Positions 17,370-25,279 of a stretch of DNA of 64,000 bases are shown in pieces. Numbering within the stretch: the first letter of the stretch is position 1; each line of letters begins with the position of its first letter. The position numbers and the translations under genes were made by a program. Source of the stretch: Pararhizobium_B sp963838155 (GTDB taxonomy: Bacteria > Pseudomonadota > Alphaproteobacteria > Rhizobiales > Rhizobiaceae). The notes below the pieces were generated by a model. The model was not told the origin of the DNA and searched no databases. It saw only the letters and a list, made by a program, of their open reading frames with translations. The stretch covers positions 124,001-188,000 of the forward strand of contig CAWIQE010000002.1 in assembly GCA_963838155.1 (NCBI GenBank), in the 5' to 3' direction.

Positions 17370-18578
17370 ATGGCATTGACTGAGGCCTTTCGAATCCTGC
17401 TCTACAGTCACGACACATTCGGACTTGGTCATCTTCGCCGTAACTGCAAGATTGCCAACGCGCTGGCGGCTGCGCTGCCGGAGGCGCGGATCCTGATCGC
17501 GACGGGCTCGCCGAAGGCCGGCTCGTTCGCCCTCGACGACCGTATCGAGCTGGTGCGCCTTCCCGGCATCTACAAGGTGACCGACGGCAGCTACCGGTCG
17601 GGGGAAACCGGCCGCTCCTCGCAGGTGCTCCTGGAGGAGCGTTCGCGGATCATCGCGCAGACCGCGCGCATGCTTCAGCCGCAGCTCTTCATCGCCGACA
17701 AGGAGCCTCTAGGGCTGCTCGGAGAGCTGGAGGAAACGCTGCACGTCCTGCGCGCGCTCGGCAGCTATCTCGTTCTCGGCCTCAGGGACGTGCTGGACGA
17801 ACCGCATATCCTTCGCCAGGAATGGGACAAGAAGAACATCACCCCGCAGATCGACGATTTGTACGATGCGTTCTGGGTCTACGGCCCGAGGGACTTCCAT
17901 GACCCGCTCGCCGGCCTCGACCTGTCCCCCTCGGTCATCGAGCGCACGCATTTCCTCGGCTTCATCGACGCGCCGGCGCGCAAGGAGGCGGAGCCCCGCC
18001 TGCCCGGCCTGCCGCCGGAATATCTGCTCGTGACCGCCGGCGGCGGCGGCGACGGCCATGACCTGATGACGGCCGTCCTGGCGGCGTACGAGCGCGGGCC
18101 CGCAGTGCCGCTGCCGCCGGTCTTCCTTCTCGGTCCGTTCATGAACGCATCGGATTCCGATGACGTGCGCGCACGGGCCTCCGAGATATCCGGCGCGATG
18201 GTCATCGATTTCGCCAACCGACCGGAGCCGCTATTGGCGGGTGCGGCCGGGGTCGTCGCCATGTGCGGCTACAACACGTTCTGCGAGATCGTCGCGCAGG
18301 ACAAGCCGGCGCTCTTCATTCCCCGCGAGCGGCCGCGGCTGGAGCAGTTCATCCGCGCCGAACACGGCAGCCGGCTGGGGCTGTGCACCATGATGCGTTC
18401 CGCGGACGCGCTCGGAGATCCGGCCCCCCTCGCCGCCGCGCTTCGCGCGCTGCCCGACGGCCCCCGTCCCTCAAAGGCGACGGCGACGATGGCGATGAAC
18501 GGTCTCGACATGCTTTGCGAGCTCGTGCGCGAGCGCCTCAACTTCGACGAGGACTTGGGCCGTGCGCTCAACGCCTGA
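17370..18578 (+). CDS. glycosyltransferase, COG4671/MurG-like
   Basis: A 402-residue protein of GT-B shape. N-terminal FRILLYSHDTFGLGHLRRNC has the His/Gly-rich loop of UGT/MurG-type transferases, and the C-terminal half carries LLVTAGGGGDGHDLM and AGVVAMCGYNTFCEIVAQDKPALFIPR, the nucleotide-sugar binding part of COG4671 proteins. It probably transfers a sugar from a UDP/GDP donor in the cytoplasm. ATG 17370 is the only usable start; a separate ATG at 17360 opens a 7-codon frame that ends inside this gene. Its end overlaps the next start by 17 bases. Confidence 0.85.
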   Translation: MALTEAFRILLYSHDTFGLGHLRRNCKIANALAAALPEARILIATGSPKAGSFALDDRIELVRLPGIYKVTDGSYRSGETGRSSQVLLEERSRIIAQTARMLQPQLFIADKEPLGLLGELEETLHVLRALGSYLVLGLRDVLDEPHILRQEWDKKNITPQIDDLYDAFWVYGPRDFHDPLAGLDLSPSVIERTHFLGFIDAPARKEAEPRLPGLPPEYLLVTAGGGGDGHDLMTAVLAAYERGPAVPLPPVFLLGPFMNASDSDDVRARASEISGAMVIDFANRPEPLLAGAAGVVAMCGYNTFCEIVAQDKPALFIPRERPRLEQFIRAEHGSRLGLCTMMRSADALGDPAPLAAALRALPDGPRPSKATATMAMNGLDMLCELVRERLNFDEDLGRALNA

Positions 18579-19875
18579 ACCCGGCATGGAGCCGGCCGTT
18601 CCCGAACGGGCGATCGCGGTCGTGCTCAAGGGGTATCCGCGCCTTTCCGAAACGTTCATCGCGCAGGAACTGAGGGAGCTGGAGAAGGCGGGCTTCCGGT
18701 TGCAGTTCTTCTCGATGCGACGGCCGACGGAGCGGGCGACCCATCCGATCCACCGCGAGATGGCCTCGCCGGTGCGCTATCTTCCGGAATATCTGCACGA
18801 GGAGCCCGGGCGCGTCCTGCGCGGCTGGCTTGCCGCGCGGAGGATGCCGGGCTATCGCAGGGCGCTTCGGGCGTTCCTGAAGGACCTGTTGAGCGACTTC
18901 ACGCGCAACAGGGTCCGCCGCTTCGGCCAGGCTCTCGTTCTCGCCTCGGAACTTCCCGGCGACATCGGCTGGATCTACAGCCACTTCATACACACGCCGG
19001 GCTCCGTGACGCGCTATGCGCACATGCTCACCGGGCTGCCGTGGAGCTGCTCGGCGCACGCCAAGGACATCTGGACGTCGACCGAGCGGGAGCTGGCCGA
19101 CAAGCTCTCCTCGGCCGCGTGGACCGTCACCTGCACGAAGGCCGGCCGGGACCACCTGCATCGCATCGCCGCCGATCCGTCCAGGGTGCACCTCGTCTAT
19201 CATGGCCTCGACCTTTCGAGGTTCCCCCCCTTCGAGCGCCCGCCGTCCATGCGCGACGGCCGCGCGCCGAACGGACCGGTCCGGATCCTGACGGTCGGGC
19301 GGGCGGTCGCGAAAAAGGGCCTCGACGTTCTCGTCGACGCCCTCGCCCGCCTGCCGTCCGACCTCGACTGGCGCTGGACCCACATCGGCGGGGGGGAGCT
19401 TTCGAAGGCCCTTCGCGAACGGATCGTGCGCAACGGGCTCACCGACCGCGTCGCGCTGCTCGGCAGCCAGCCGCAGGAGGTCGTTCTCGACAACTACCGG
19501 TCGGCCGATCTTTTCGTGCTTCCGTCGCGGGTGGCGGCCGACGGCGATCGCGACGGGCTGCCGAACGTGCTCGTCGAGGCGGCGAGCCAGGGGCTGGCCT
19601 GCATTTCGACGCCCGTTTCGGGGATCGTCGAACTCATAAGCGACGGGGAAAACGGCGTGCTCGTCCCGCCGGAGGACCCGGAGGCGCTTGCGGGCGCCGT
19701 CGCCGCTCTCGCGGCCGATCCGGCGGCGCGCGACCGCCTCGGGCGGAACGGCGCACAGCGCGTGCGCGACGCCTTCGACCATCGCCACGCCATCCGCTCC
19801 CTGATCCGGCTTTTCGAGGCGAGCGGGCTGCCCCGCAGCGGGGCCCCGATCGAACGGACGACCGAAGCCGCATGA
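18562..19875 (+). CDS. GT4-family glycosyltransferase
   Basis: A 437-residue GT-B transferase. Residues near 240-400 contain VRILTVGRAVAKKGLDVLVDAL, GSQPQEVVLDNYRSADLFVLPS and DGLPNVLVEAASQGLACISTPVSGI, the donor-binding pattern of family 4 with the conserved Glu. The N-terminal half (YPRLSETFIAQELRELEKAG) is the usual acceptor domain start in exopolysaccharide transferases of this type. Start at GTG 18562 with GAGGA upstream overlaps the preceding gene; ATG 18586 is an alternative. The stop overlaps the next start (ATGA). Confidence 0.9.
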   Translation: MRSTPEPGMEPAVPERAIAVVLKGYPRLSETFIAQELRELEKAGFRLQFFSMRRPTERATHPIHREMASPVRYLPEYLHEEPGRVLRGWLAARRMPGYRRALRAFLKDLLSDFTRNRVRRFGQALVLASELPGDIGWIYSHFIHTPGSVTRYAHMLTGLPWSCSAHAKDIWTSTERELADKLSSAAWTVTCTKAGRDHLHRIAADPSRVHLVYHGLDLSRFPPFERPPSMRDGRAPNGPVRILTVGRAVAKKGLDVLVDALARLPSDLDWRWTHIGGGELSKALRERIVRNGLTDRVALLGSQPQEVVLDNYRSADLFVLPSRVAADGDRDGLPNVLVEAASQGLACISTPVSGIVELISDGENGVLVPPEDPEALAGAVAALAADPAARDRLGRNGAQRVRDAFDHRHAIRSLIRLFEASGLPRSGAPIERTTEAA

Positions 19876-21038
19876 CGCCCCGCATCATGTTCTATGTCCA
19901 GCACCTGATGGGTGTCGGGCATGTCTTTCGCGCCGCCCGGGTTTCGCGTGCGCTTGCCGCGGCGGGCTACGACGTCCATCTCGTCGCGGGCGGGCCTCCG
20001 GTTCCCTACGCCGATCCCGGCGGGGCGACGACGCATGCCCTTCCGCCTCTCTCGGCGGCCAGCAGCGATCTCGGCCGGCTGTTGACGCCGGACGGGAGCG
20101 AGGCGGACGCGGGGTATCTCGATCATCGGCGCGCCATCCTGCTCGACCTATTCCGGAGGCTCGAGCCGGCGGTGCTGATAACCGAGGCCTTCCCCTTCGG
20201 CCGCCGACAGATGCGCTTCGAGCTGCTGCCGCTCCTCGACGCCGCGAAGTCGGCGGCGTTCGCCCCGAAGATACTGGCGTCGGTGCGGGACATCCTCCAG
20301 GAAAACCGCAAGCCGGGACGCGACCTCGAGACCCTCGGCCTCGTGGAAACCTATTACGACGACGTGCTCGTGCATGCGGATCCCCGCCTCGTTCGCCTGG
20401 ATGCGACCTTTCCCCATGGCGACCGCATCGCCGGCAAGCTGCTCTATACCGGCATCGTCGCCTCCGACGTCGCCGTACCGAGCAGCAAACCGTCCGGCTC
20501 GCATGAGGTCGTCGTCTCCGTGGGAGGCGGCGTGCTCGGCCGCGAACTGCTCTTCGCGGCGCCGAAGGCCAAGGAACTCTCCGTGCTGAAGGACGCGCGC
20601 TGGTGCATCGTCACGGGGATCAATACCGCCGGGGAGGACGTCGCGCGCCTGCGTGCGATGGCCTCGGGCGACGTCGAGTTCGCGGAGTTCCTGCCGGACC
20701 TGCGCGACGCGCTTTCCGGTTGCCGCCTGTCGATCTCGCGCGCCGGATACAACACCGTCGCCGACATCCTGCGGGCCGGCTGCAGGTCGGTCGTCGTGCC
20801 GCTTGCCGATGGAAACGAGACGGAGCAGTTGCGCCGGACGCGGATCCTTTCGCAGGCCGGCCTCGTCGAGACGGTCGAGGAGGGGGACCACGGGCCCGAG
20901 GCGCTGGCGGCGGCGATCGACCGGGTCATGGCGCGCCCCGCCCCCGGCAGCGGCCGCGTCGACCTCGATGGCGCCCGGCGCAGCGCCGAGATCATTTCGG
21001 CGATGCTGTCCGGTGCGTCGCTCGACAGCTACCGGTAG
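19872..21038 (+). CDS. second COG4671/MurG-like glycosyltransferase
   Basis: A 388-residue protein paralogous in plan to the gene at 17370: MTPRIMFYVQHLMGVGHVFRAARVSRAL at the N-terminus and VVVSVGGGVLGRELL then CRLSISRAGYNTVADILRAGCRSVVVPL in the C-terminal half. The start overlaps the previous stop by four bases. Having two such transferases flanking a GT4 gene suggests sequential additions to one oligosaccharide. Confidence 0.88.
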   Translation: MTPRIMFYVQHLMGVGHVFRAARVSRALAAAGYDVHLVAGGPPVPYADPGGATTHALPPLSAASSDLGRLLTPDGSEADAGYLDHRRAILLDLFRRLEPAVLITEAFPFGRRQMRFELLPLLDAAKSAAFAPKILASVRDILQENRKPGRDLETLGLVETYYDDVLVHADPRLVRLDATFPHGDRIAGKLLYTGIVASDVAVPSSKPSGSHEVVVSVGGGVLGRELLFAAPKAKELSVLKDARWCIVTGINTAGEDVARLRAMASGDVEFAEFLPDLRDALSGCRLSISRAGYNTVADILRAGCRSVVVPLADGNETEQLRRTRILSQAGLVETVEEGDHGPEALAAAIDRVMARPAPGSGRVDLDGARRSAEIISAMLSGASLDSYR

Positions 21039-21048
21039 GGCCGGATCG

Positions 21049-22185
21049 ATGCCGCGCCGGATCGCGTTCTACGCACCGCTCAAGCCGCCCGACGACCCCA
21101 CCCCGTCCGGCGACCGGCAGATCGCACGGCTGATGATGGCCGCGCTCGGCCGTGCCGGATACGAGGTCGCGCTCGCCTCGCGCTTCATCAGCTATCAGAA
21201 GCGCCCCTCCCCGTCCGTCTTCCGGGAGACGATGGCCCGCGGCCGGGCGGAGGCCGAGGGCCTGATCCGGGGGTTTCGCGCCCTGCCCGCCGAGGAGCGG
21301 CCGGAGCTCTGGGCGACCTATCATCCCTATTGCAAGGCGCCGGACTGGCTCGGCCCGGAAGTCGCCCGCGACCTCGGCATACCCTATGTGACGATCGAGG
21401 CCTGCCGGACGCGACAGAACACCGATGCGGACTGGGCGGACGGGCGCGCGGCCGTCCAGGCGGCGATCCGGCAGGCGGCGATCAATTTCTGCCTGAAGGC
21501 GTCGGACATGGACTATCTCGCCGGGCTGCTGCCCTCGATGGCGACGGTCCGCCGCCTCGCGCCGTTCCTGGATCTCGCCGCGCTTCCGCCGGTGTCGCGG
21601 CCGGTCGCGCAAGACGGCGGGACGGTCCTCATCGTCGCCGCCGGCATGATGCGGCCGGGCAAGAAGGAGACCTGCTTCCGCATGCTCGCCGACGCGCTCC
21701 GCCACCTGACCGACCTGCCCTGGCGTCTCGTCCTCGTCGGCGACGGACCCGCAAGGGCCGGGCTCGCGCAGGCGTTCGAGCCTTTCGGCGCGGACCGCGT
21801 GCACTGGACCGGAGCCGTCGACCCGGCCGAGGTGATCGCCTGGTTCGACCGCGCCGACATGCTCGCCTGGCCGGGTTTCCGCGAGCCGATCGGCATGGTC
21901 TATCTGGAGGCTGCTGCGCGCGGCGTCCCGGCGGTCGCCTTCAGGTCCCTCGGCGTGCCGCTGGTCGTCCGCGACGGCGTGACCGGCCTGCTCGTGCCGG
22001 AGGGCGACACGGCCGCCTATGCCGGCGCGATCCGGCAACTGATCGAAGATGGAGACCTGCGCCGCCGTCTCGGCGACGCCGGCCTCGCGACGGTGCGGGC
22101 CGAACACGACATCGGGGCCGCCAGCGTCACGATGAAATCGGCGATCGAGGGGCTCCATACGGTGCCTGCGGGGCGCTCGCCGTGA
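21049..22185 (+). CDS. GT4-like glycosyltransferase
   Basis: A 378-residue protein whose C-terminal domain is clearly GT-B family 4: VLIVAAGMMRPGKKETCFRML, RLVLVGDGPARAGLAQAFEP, then DMLAWPGFREPIGMVYLEAAARGVPAVAF with the conserved Glu of the EX7E-like motif. The N-terminal domain (IAFYAPLKPPDDPTPSGDRQ) is typical of transferases found beside the COG4671 type in Rhizobiales. It starts 10 bases after the preceding stop and overlaps the next gene by four bases. Confidence 0.88.
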   Translation: MPRRIAFYAPLKPPDDPTPSGDRQIARLMMAALGRAGYEVALASRFISYQKRPSPSVFRETMARGRAEAEGLIRGFRALPAEERPELWATYHPYCKAPDWLGPEVARDLGIPYVTIEACRTRQNTDADWADGRAAVQAAIRQAAINFCLKASDMDYLAGLLPSMATVRRLAPFLDLAALPPVSRPVAQDGGTVLIVAAGMMRPGKKETCFRMLADALRHLTDLPWRLVLVGDGPARAGLAQAFEPFGADRVHWTGAVDPAEVIAWFDRADMLAWPGFREPIGMVYLEAAARGVPAVAFRSLGVPLVVRDGVTGLLVPEGDTAAYAGAIRQLIEDGDLRRRLGDAGLATVRAEHDIGAASVTMKSAIEGLHTVPAGRSP

Positions 22186-22943
22186 GCGCCCGCGCGCCTG
22201 ACGGACTCGGCGCCGAACTGGCGCGCTGGCGCGACGCCGGCCTCGTGCCGCGGATATGGCTGCGCGACGACGACGCGGTGCGGCCGACGGAGGCGCTGGA
22301 CCGCCTGCTCGCGCTGACCGGGGACTATCGTGCGCCCGTGCTGCTCGCCATCGTTCCGAAGCCGGCCGAGCCAGCGCTTGCCGAACGCTTGTCGGAGGAG
22401 CGTCTCGTCACGCCCGCGGTTCACGGATACGCCCACCGCAACCACGCGCCGGCCGACGCGAAGAAGACCGAGCTGACCGAAAACGCGATCGGCCGCGACA
22501 TCGACGCGGTCGTCGGTGAACTGTCGGCCGGGCGGCGCAAGCTTGCCGGCCACTACGGCGACAGCCTCTCGCCGATCCTCGTCCCGCCGTGGAACAGGAT
22601 CTCGCCGGGCGTTGCGCGCTCGGTGGCGACGGCGGGCTTCGGAGCGCTCTCCGTGTTCGGGTGGATCGAGACCGTGGCCGACCTCCCCCACCTCAACACC
22701 CATGTCGATCTGATGGACTGGCGCGGCGGCCGCGTCGGGCACGCGGCGCCGACCGTCGCGGCCATGCTTGCCGCCAGGCTCGCGGAGGCGCGGCAGCGGG
22801 GCGGCGCTCCGGTCGGGCTGCTGGCCCATCATCTCGCCCATGACGAAACGGCATGGGCGACGCTCGATACCCTGCTCGACGCCCTGGCCGCCGGCGGCCT
22901 CGTCCTGTCCGAGGCGGCGGCGTGCCTCCCGGCGGCTCGTTAG
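22182..22943 (+). CDS. polysaccharide deacetylase-like protein
   Basis: A 253-residue protein with a NodB-like pattern: RIWLRDDDAV near residue 24 (paired Asp), HGYAHRNH near 83 (metal His residues), VPPWNRISPG near 135 and LLAHHLAHD near 215. It would remove acetyl groups from amino sugars, consistent with a UDP-GlcNAc-derived glycan. GTG 22182 overlaps the previous stop. Its TAG stop lies in the first bases of the palindromic repeat at 22941. It has no signal peptide, so it may act on cytoplasmic precursors. Confidence 0.8.
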   Translation: MSARAPDGLGAELARWRDAGLVPRIWLRDDDAVRPTEALDRLLALTGDYRAPVLLAIVPKPAEPALAERLSEERLVTPAVHGYAHRNHAPADAKKTELTENAIGRDIDAVVGELSAGRRKLAGHYGDSLSPILVPPWNRISPGVARSVATAGFGALSVFGWIETVADLPHLNTHVDLMDWRGGRVGHAAPTVAAMLAARLAEARQRGGAPVGLLAHHLAHDETAWATLDTLLDALAAGGLVLSEAAACLPAAR

Positions 22944-23044
22944 AGCGTGTCCGCGCTTCACGGAATCGCGGACCCGCTCTATCTCTTTGTTTTCACGCGC
23001 TTCCGGACGGAAAACCGGTTCCACTTTTCCTGGAAGCGCTCTAG
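22941..23044. repeat. complete copy of the dispersed palindromic intergenic repeat
   Basis: About 104 bases with two inverted-repeat halves: TAGAGCGTGTCCGC...GCGGACCCGCTCTA and CGCTTCCGGACGGAAAACCGG...CTGGAAGCGCTCTAG. The same architecture occurs at 34614 and 58538. Both flanking genes (deacetylase on plus, permease on minus) take their TAG stop codons from the element's ends. It may act as a bidirectional transcript end. Confidence 0.85.
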
Positions 23045-24243
23045 GTCTGATAGGGGTCGGCGGCGTCGCGAAGGCCGTCGCCGAGGAAGTTGAAGGCCAG
23101 TATGACGACGATGACCGGCACGACCGGAAAGAGCAGCCAGGGATAGAGCACGACGACGTTGATGTTCTGCGCCTCGTTGAGCAGCACGCCCCAGCTCGTC
23201 ACCGGGGGGCGCAGGCCGATGCCGAGGAAGCTCAGGGACGTCTCGCCGAGGATCATCGTCGGGATGGTGATCGTCGCGGAAGCGATCAGATGGCTCATGA
23301 ACCCCGGCACGAGATGGCGCATGATGATGCGCCTCGGCTTCGCGCCCATGACCTGCGCCGCCGTCACGTAGTCCTCCTCGCGCAGGGAAAGAAGCTTGGA
23401 GCGCACCGCCCGGGCCAGGCTCGTCCAGTCGAGGAGGCCGAGGATGAGGGTGATGCCGAAATAGATCAGGATCGGGCTCCACGTGACCGGCAGCACCGCG
23501 GCCAGCGCCATCCACAGGGGTATGCTCGGGATCGACTGCAGCACCTCGATCAACCGCTGGACGGCGACGTCGACCCAGCCGCCGTAGTAGCCGGCCGCGC
23601 CGCCGATCGTGATGCCGAGGGTGAAGCTGATCGCGATCCCCAGCAGGCCGATGGTCAGCGAGATGCGGGCGCCGTAGACGATGCGCGAGAACATGTCGCG
23701 GCCGAGCCGGTCCGTCCCCAGCAGGAAGACGTCGCCGCCCCGGGCGCAGAACAGGTGCCGGTCCCACCGGACCAGGCCCCAGAACTTGTAGCTGTCCCCC
23801 TTGCAGAAGAAGCCGATCGGGTGCGGCCTTGCCGGATCGTCGGTGTACACCCGCTTCAGGAGCCGCATGTCGAGGGTCTTGGTGCGGGCATAGACGAACG
23901 GCCAGTGCAGGCTGCCGTCGCGAACCACGTGCACCGCCACGGGCGGCGCGTAGATCGCGTCCACATGGCGCGTCTGGAGGGCGTAGGGCGCCACGAATTC
24001 CGACAGGGCGATCAGGAGGTAGAACGCGATCAGGACATAGGCCGACACGCAGGCCAGCCGGTGGCGCTTGAACTTCCACCACATGAGCCTGGTCTGCGAG
24101 GCCATGTAGTAGGCCTGCAGCTTCGGCGTCAGCTTTTCGACGGTATGGGGGTCGAACGGCGCCGTCGACACGAAGTGCTCGAGCGGCGGGCCTGCCTCCG
24201 GCGGGTCCTGCGACGGCGGGCGCTCGTCCCGGGTATCGTTCAT
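23041..24243 (-). CDS. ABC transporter permease (DppC/OppC-like)
   Basis: A 400-residue inner-membrane protein. The conserved permease loop EEDYVTAAQVMGAKPRRIIMRHLVPG (EAA motif) near residue 285 and the LGTDRLGRDMFSRIVYGARISL segment near residue 185 are typical of DppC/OppC/YejE. The region between the first helix and LGTDRLGRD is longer than in DppC, which is the pattern of YejE-like transporters. Start ATG 24243 overlaps the upstream permease stop. It ends at a TAG inside the palindromic repeat. Confidence 0.93.
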   Translation of the reverse strand: MNDTRDERPPSQDPPEAGPPLEHFVSTAPFDPHTVEKLTPKLQAYYMASQTRLMWWKFKRHRLACVSAYVLIAFYLLIALSEFVAPYALQTRHVDAIYAPPVAVHVVRDGSLHWPFVYARTKTLDMRLLKRVYTDDPARPHPIGFFCKGDSYKFWGLVRWDRHLFCARGGDVFLLGTDRLGRDMFSRIVYGARISLTIGLLGIAISFTLGITIGGAAGYYGGWVDVAVQRLIEVLQSIPSIPLWMALAAVLPVTWSPILIYFGITLILGLLDWTSLARAVRSKLLSLREEDYVTAAQVMGAKPRRIIMRHLVPGFMSHLIASATITIPTMILGETSLSFLGIGLRPPVTSWGVLLNEAQNINVVVLYPWLLFPVVPVIVVILAFNFLGDGLRDAADPYQT

Positions 24244-25238
24244 TTCAGTGCCTTCCCCTCCAGCCGGATGCGCGGGTCGAGCACGGCGAGCAGGACGTCG
24301 GAAATCAACATCCCGATGACGGTGAGCAGGGAGAGCATCATGAGGAACGAGCCGGCGAGATACATGTCCTGGCTCTGCAGCGCGGAAATCAGCAGGGGCC
24401 CGGTGGTCGGCAGCGAGAGGACGATGGCGACGACCTCGGCGCCGGAAATCACCATCGGGAGCGTGTGGCCTATGTCGGAGATGAAGAAGTTCAGCGACAT
24501 GCGGAACGGATATTTCAGAAGCGCCCGCATCGGCGGGACGCCCTTGGCGCGGGCCGTCATGACGTATTGCTTCTGCAACTCGTCGAGGAGGTTGGCGCGC
24601 ACGCGCCTGATCATGCCCGCCGTCCCCGAGGTTCCGATGACGACGACCGGGATGACGAGATGCCACGTGATCGAGCCGAATTTATCGAACGACATCGGCC
24701 TTCCGAAGTACGCGGGGTCCATGATGCCGCCGATGGACGTGCCGAACCAGACATTCGCCAGGTACATGAGCACCAGCGCCAGGAGGAAGTTCGGCACCGC
24801 GAGACCGAGGAGGCCGAGGAACGTGAAGCCGTAGTCTCCCCACGAGTAGCGATGCGTCGCCGAATAGATGCCGATCGGAAAGGCCACGAGCCAGGTGAAT
24901 ATGATGGTGACGAAGGAGACCAGCATCGTCATGAGCACGCGGGCGCCGATGAGCTCCGATACGGGGCGCTCGTACTCGAACGAATAGCCGAAATCGCCGT
25001 GCAGCATGCCGCCCGCCCATTGGAGATACTGCTCCCACAGGGGCTTGTCGAAGCCGTATTCCTCGCGCAGGAACTGCATCCGTGCCGGGTCGACGGTCTC
25101 GCCCTGCGACTGCAGTTCGACCATGTAGGACTCGAAATAGTCGCCCGGGGGCAGCTGGATGATGGTGAAGATCAGCATGCTGGCGATCACCAGCGTGGGG
25201 ATCATCGCAAAGACGCGCCAGACCACATATTTCAGCAA
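24240..25238 (-). CDS. ABC transporter permease (DppB/OppB-like)
   Basis: A 332-residue permease beginning at TTG 25238, seven bases after GGAGG, so that translation starts MLKYVVWRVFAMIPTLVIAS, the family N-terminus. The EAA loop KQYVMTARAKGVPPMRALLKYPFR lies near residue 225. It pairs with the DppC-like gene that overlaps its end, forming the channel of an oligopeptide-type importer. Confidence 0.93.
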   Translation of the reverse strand: MLKYVVWRVFAMIPTLVIASMLIFTIIQLPPGDYFESYMVELQSQGETVDPARMQFLREEYGFDKPLWEQYLQWAGGMLHGDFGYSFEYERPVSELIGARVLMTMLVSFVTIIFTWLVAFPIGIYSATHRYSWGDYGFTFLGLLGLAVPNFLLALVLMYLANVWFGTSIGGIMDPAYFGRPMSFDKFGSITWHLVIPVVVIGTSGTAGMIRRVRANLLDELQKQYVMTARAKGVPPMRALLKYPFRMSLNFFISDIGHTLPMVISGAEVVAIVLSLPTTGPLLISALQSQDMYLAGSFLMMLSLLTVIGMLISDVLLAVLDPRIRLEGKALK

Positions 25239-25279
25239 TTCGGTGCCTCCGCCTGCGGGAGCGGCGTCTCGCGCATCCC

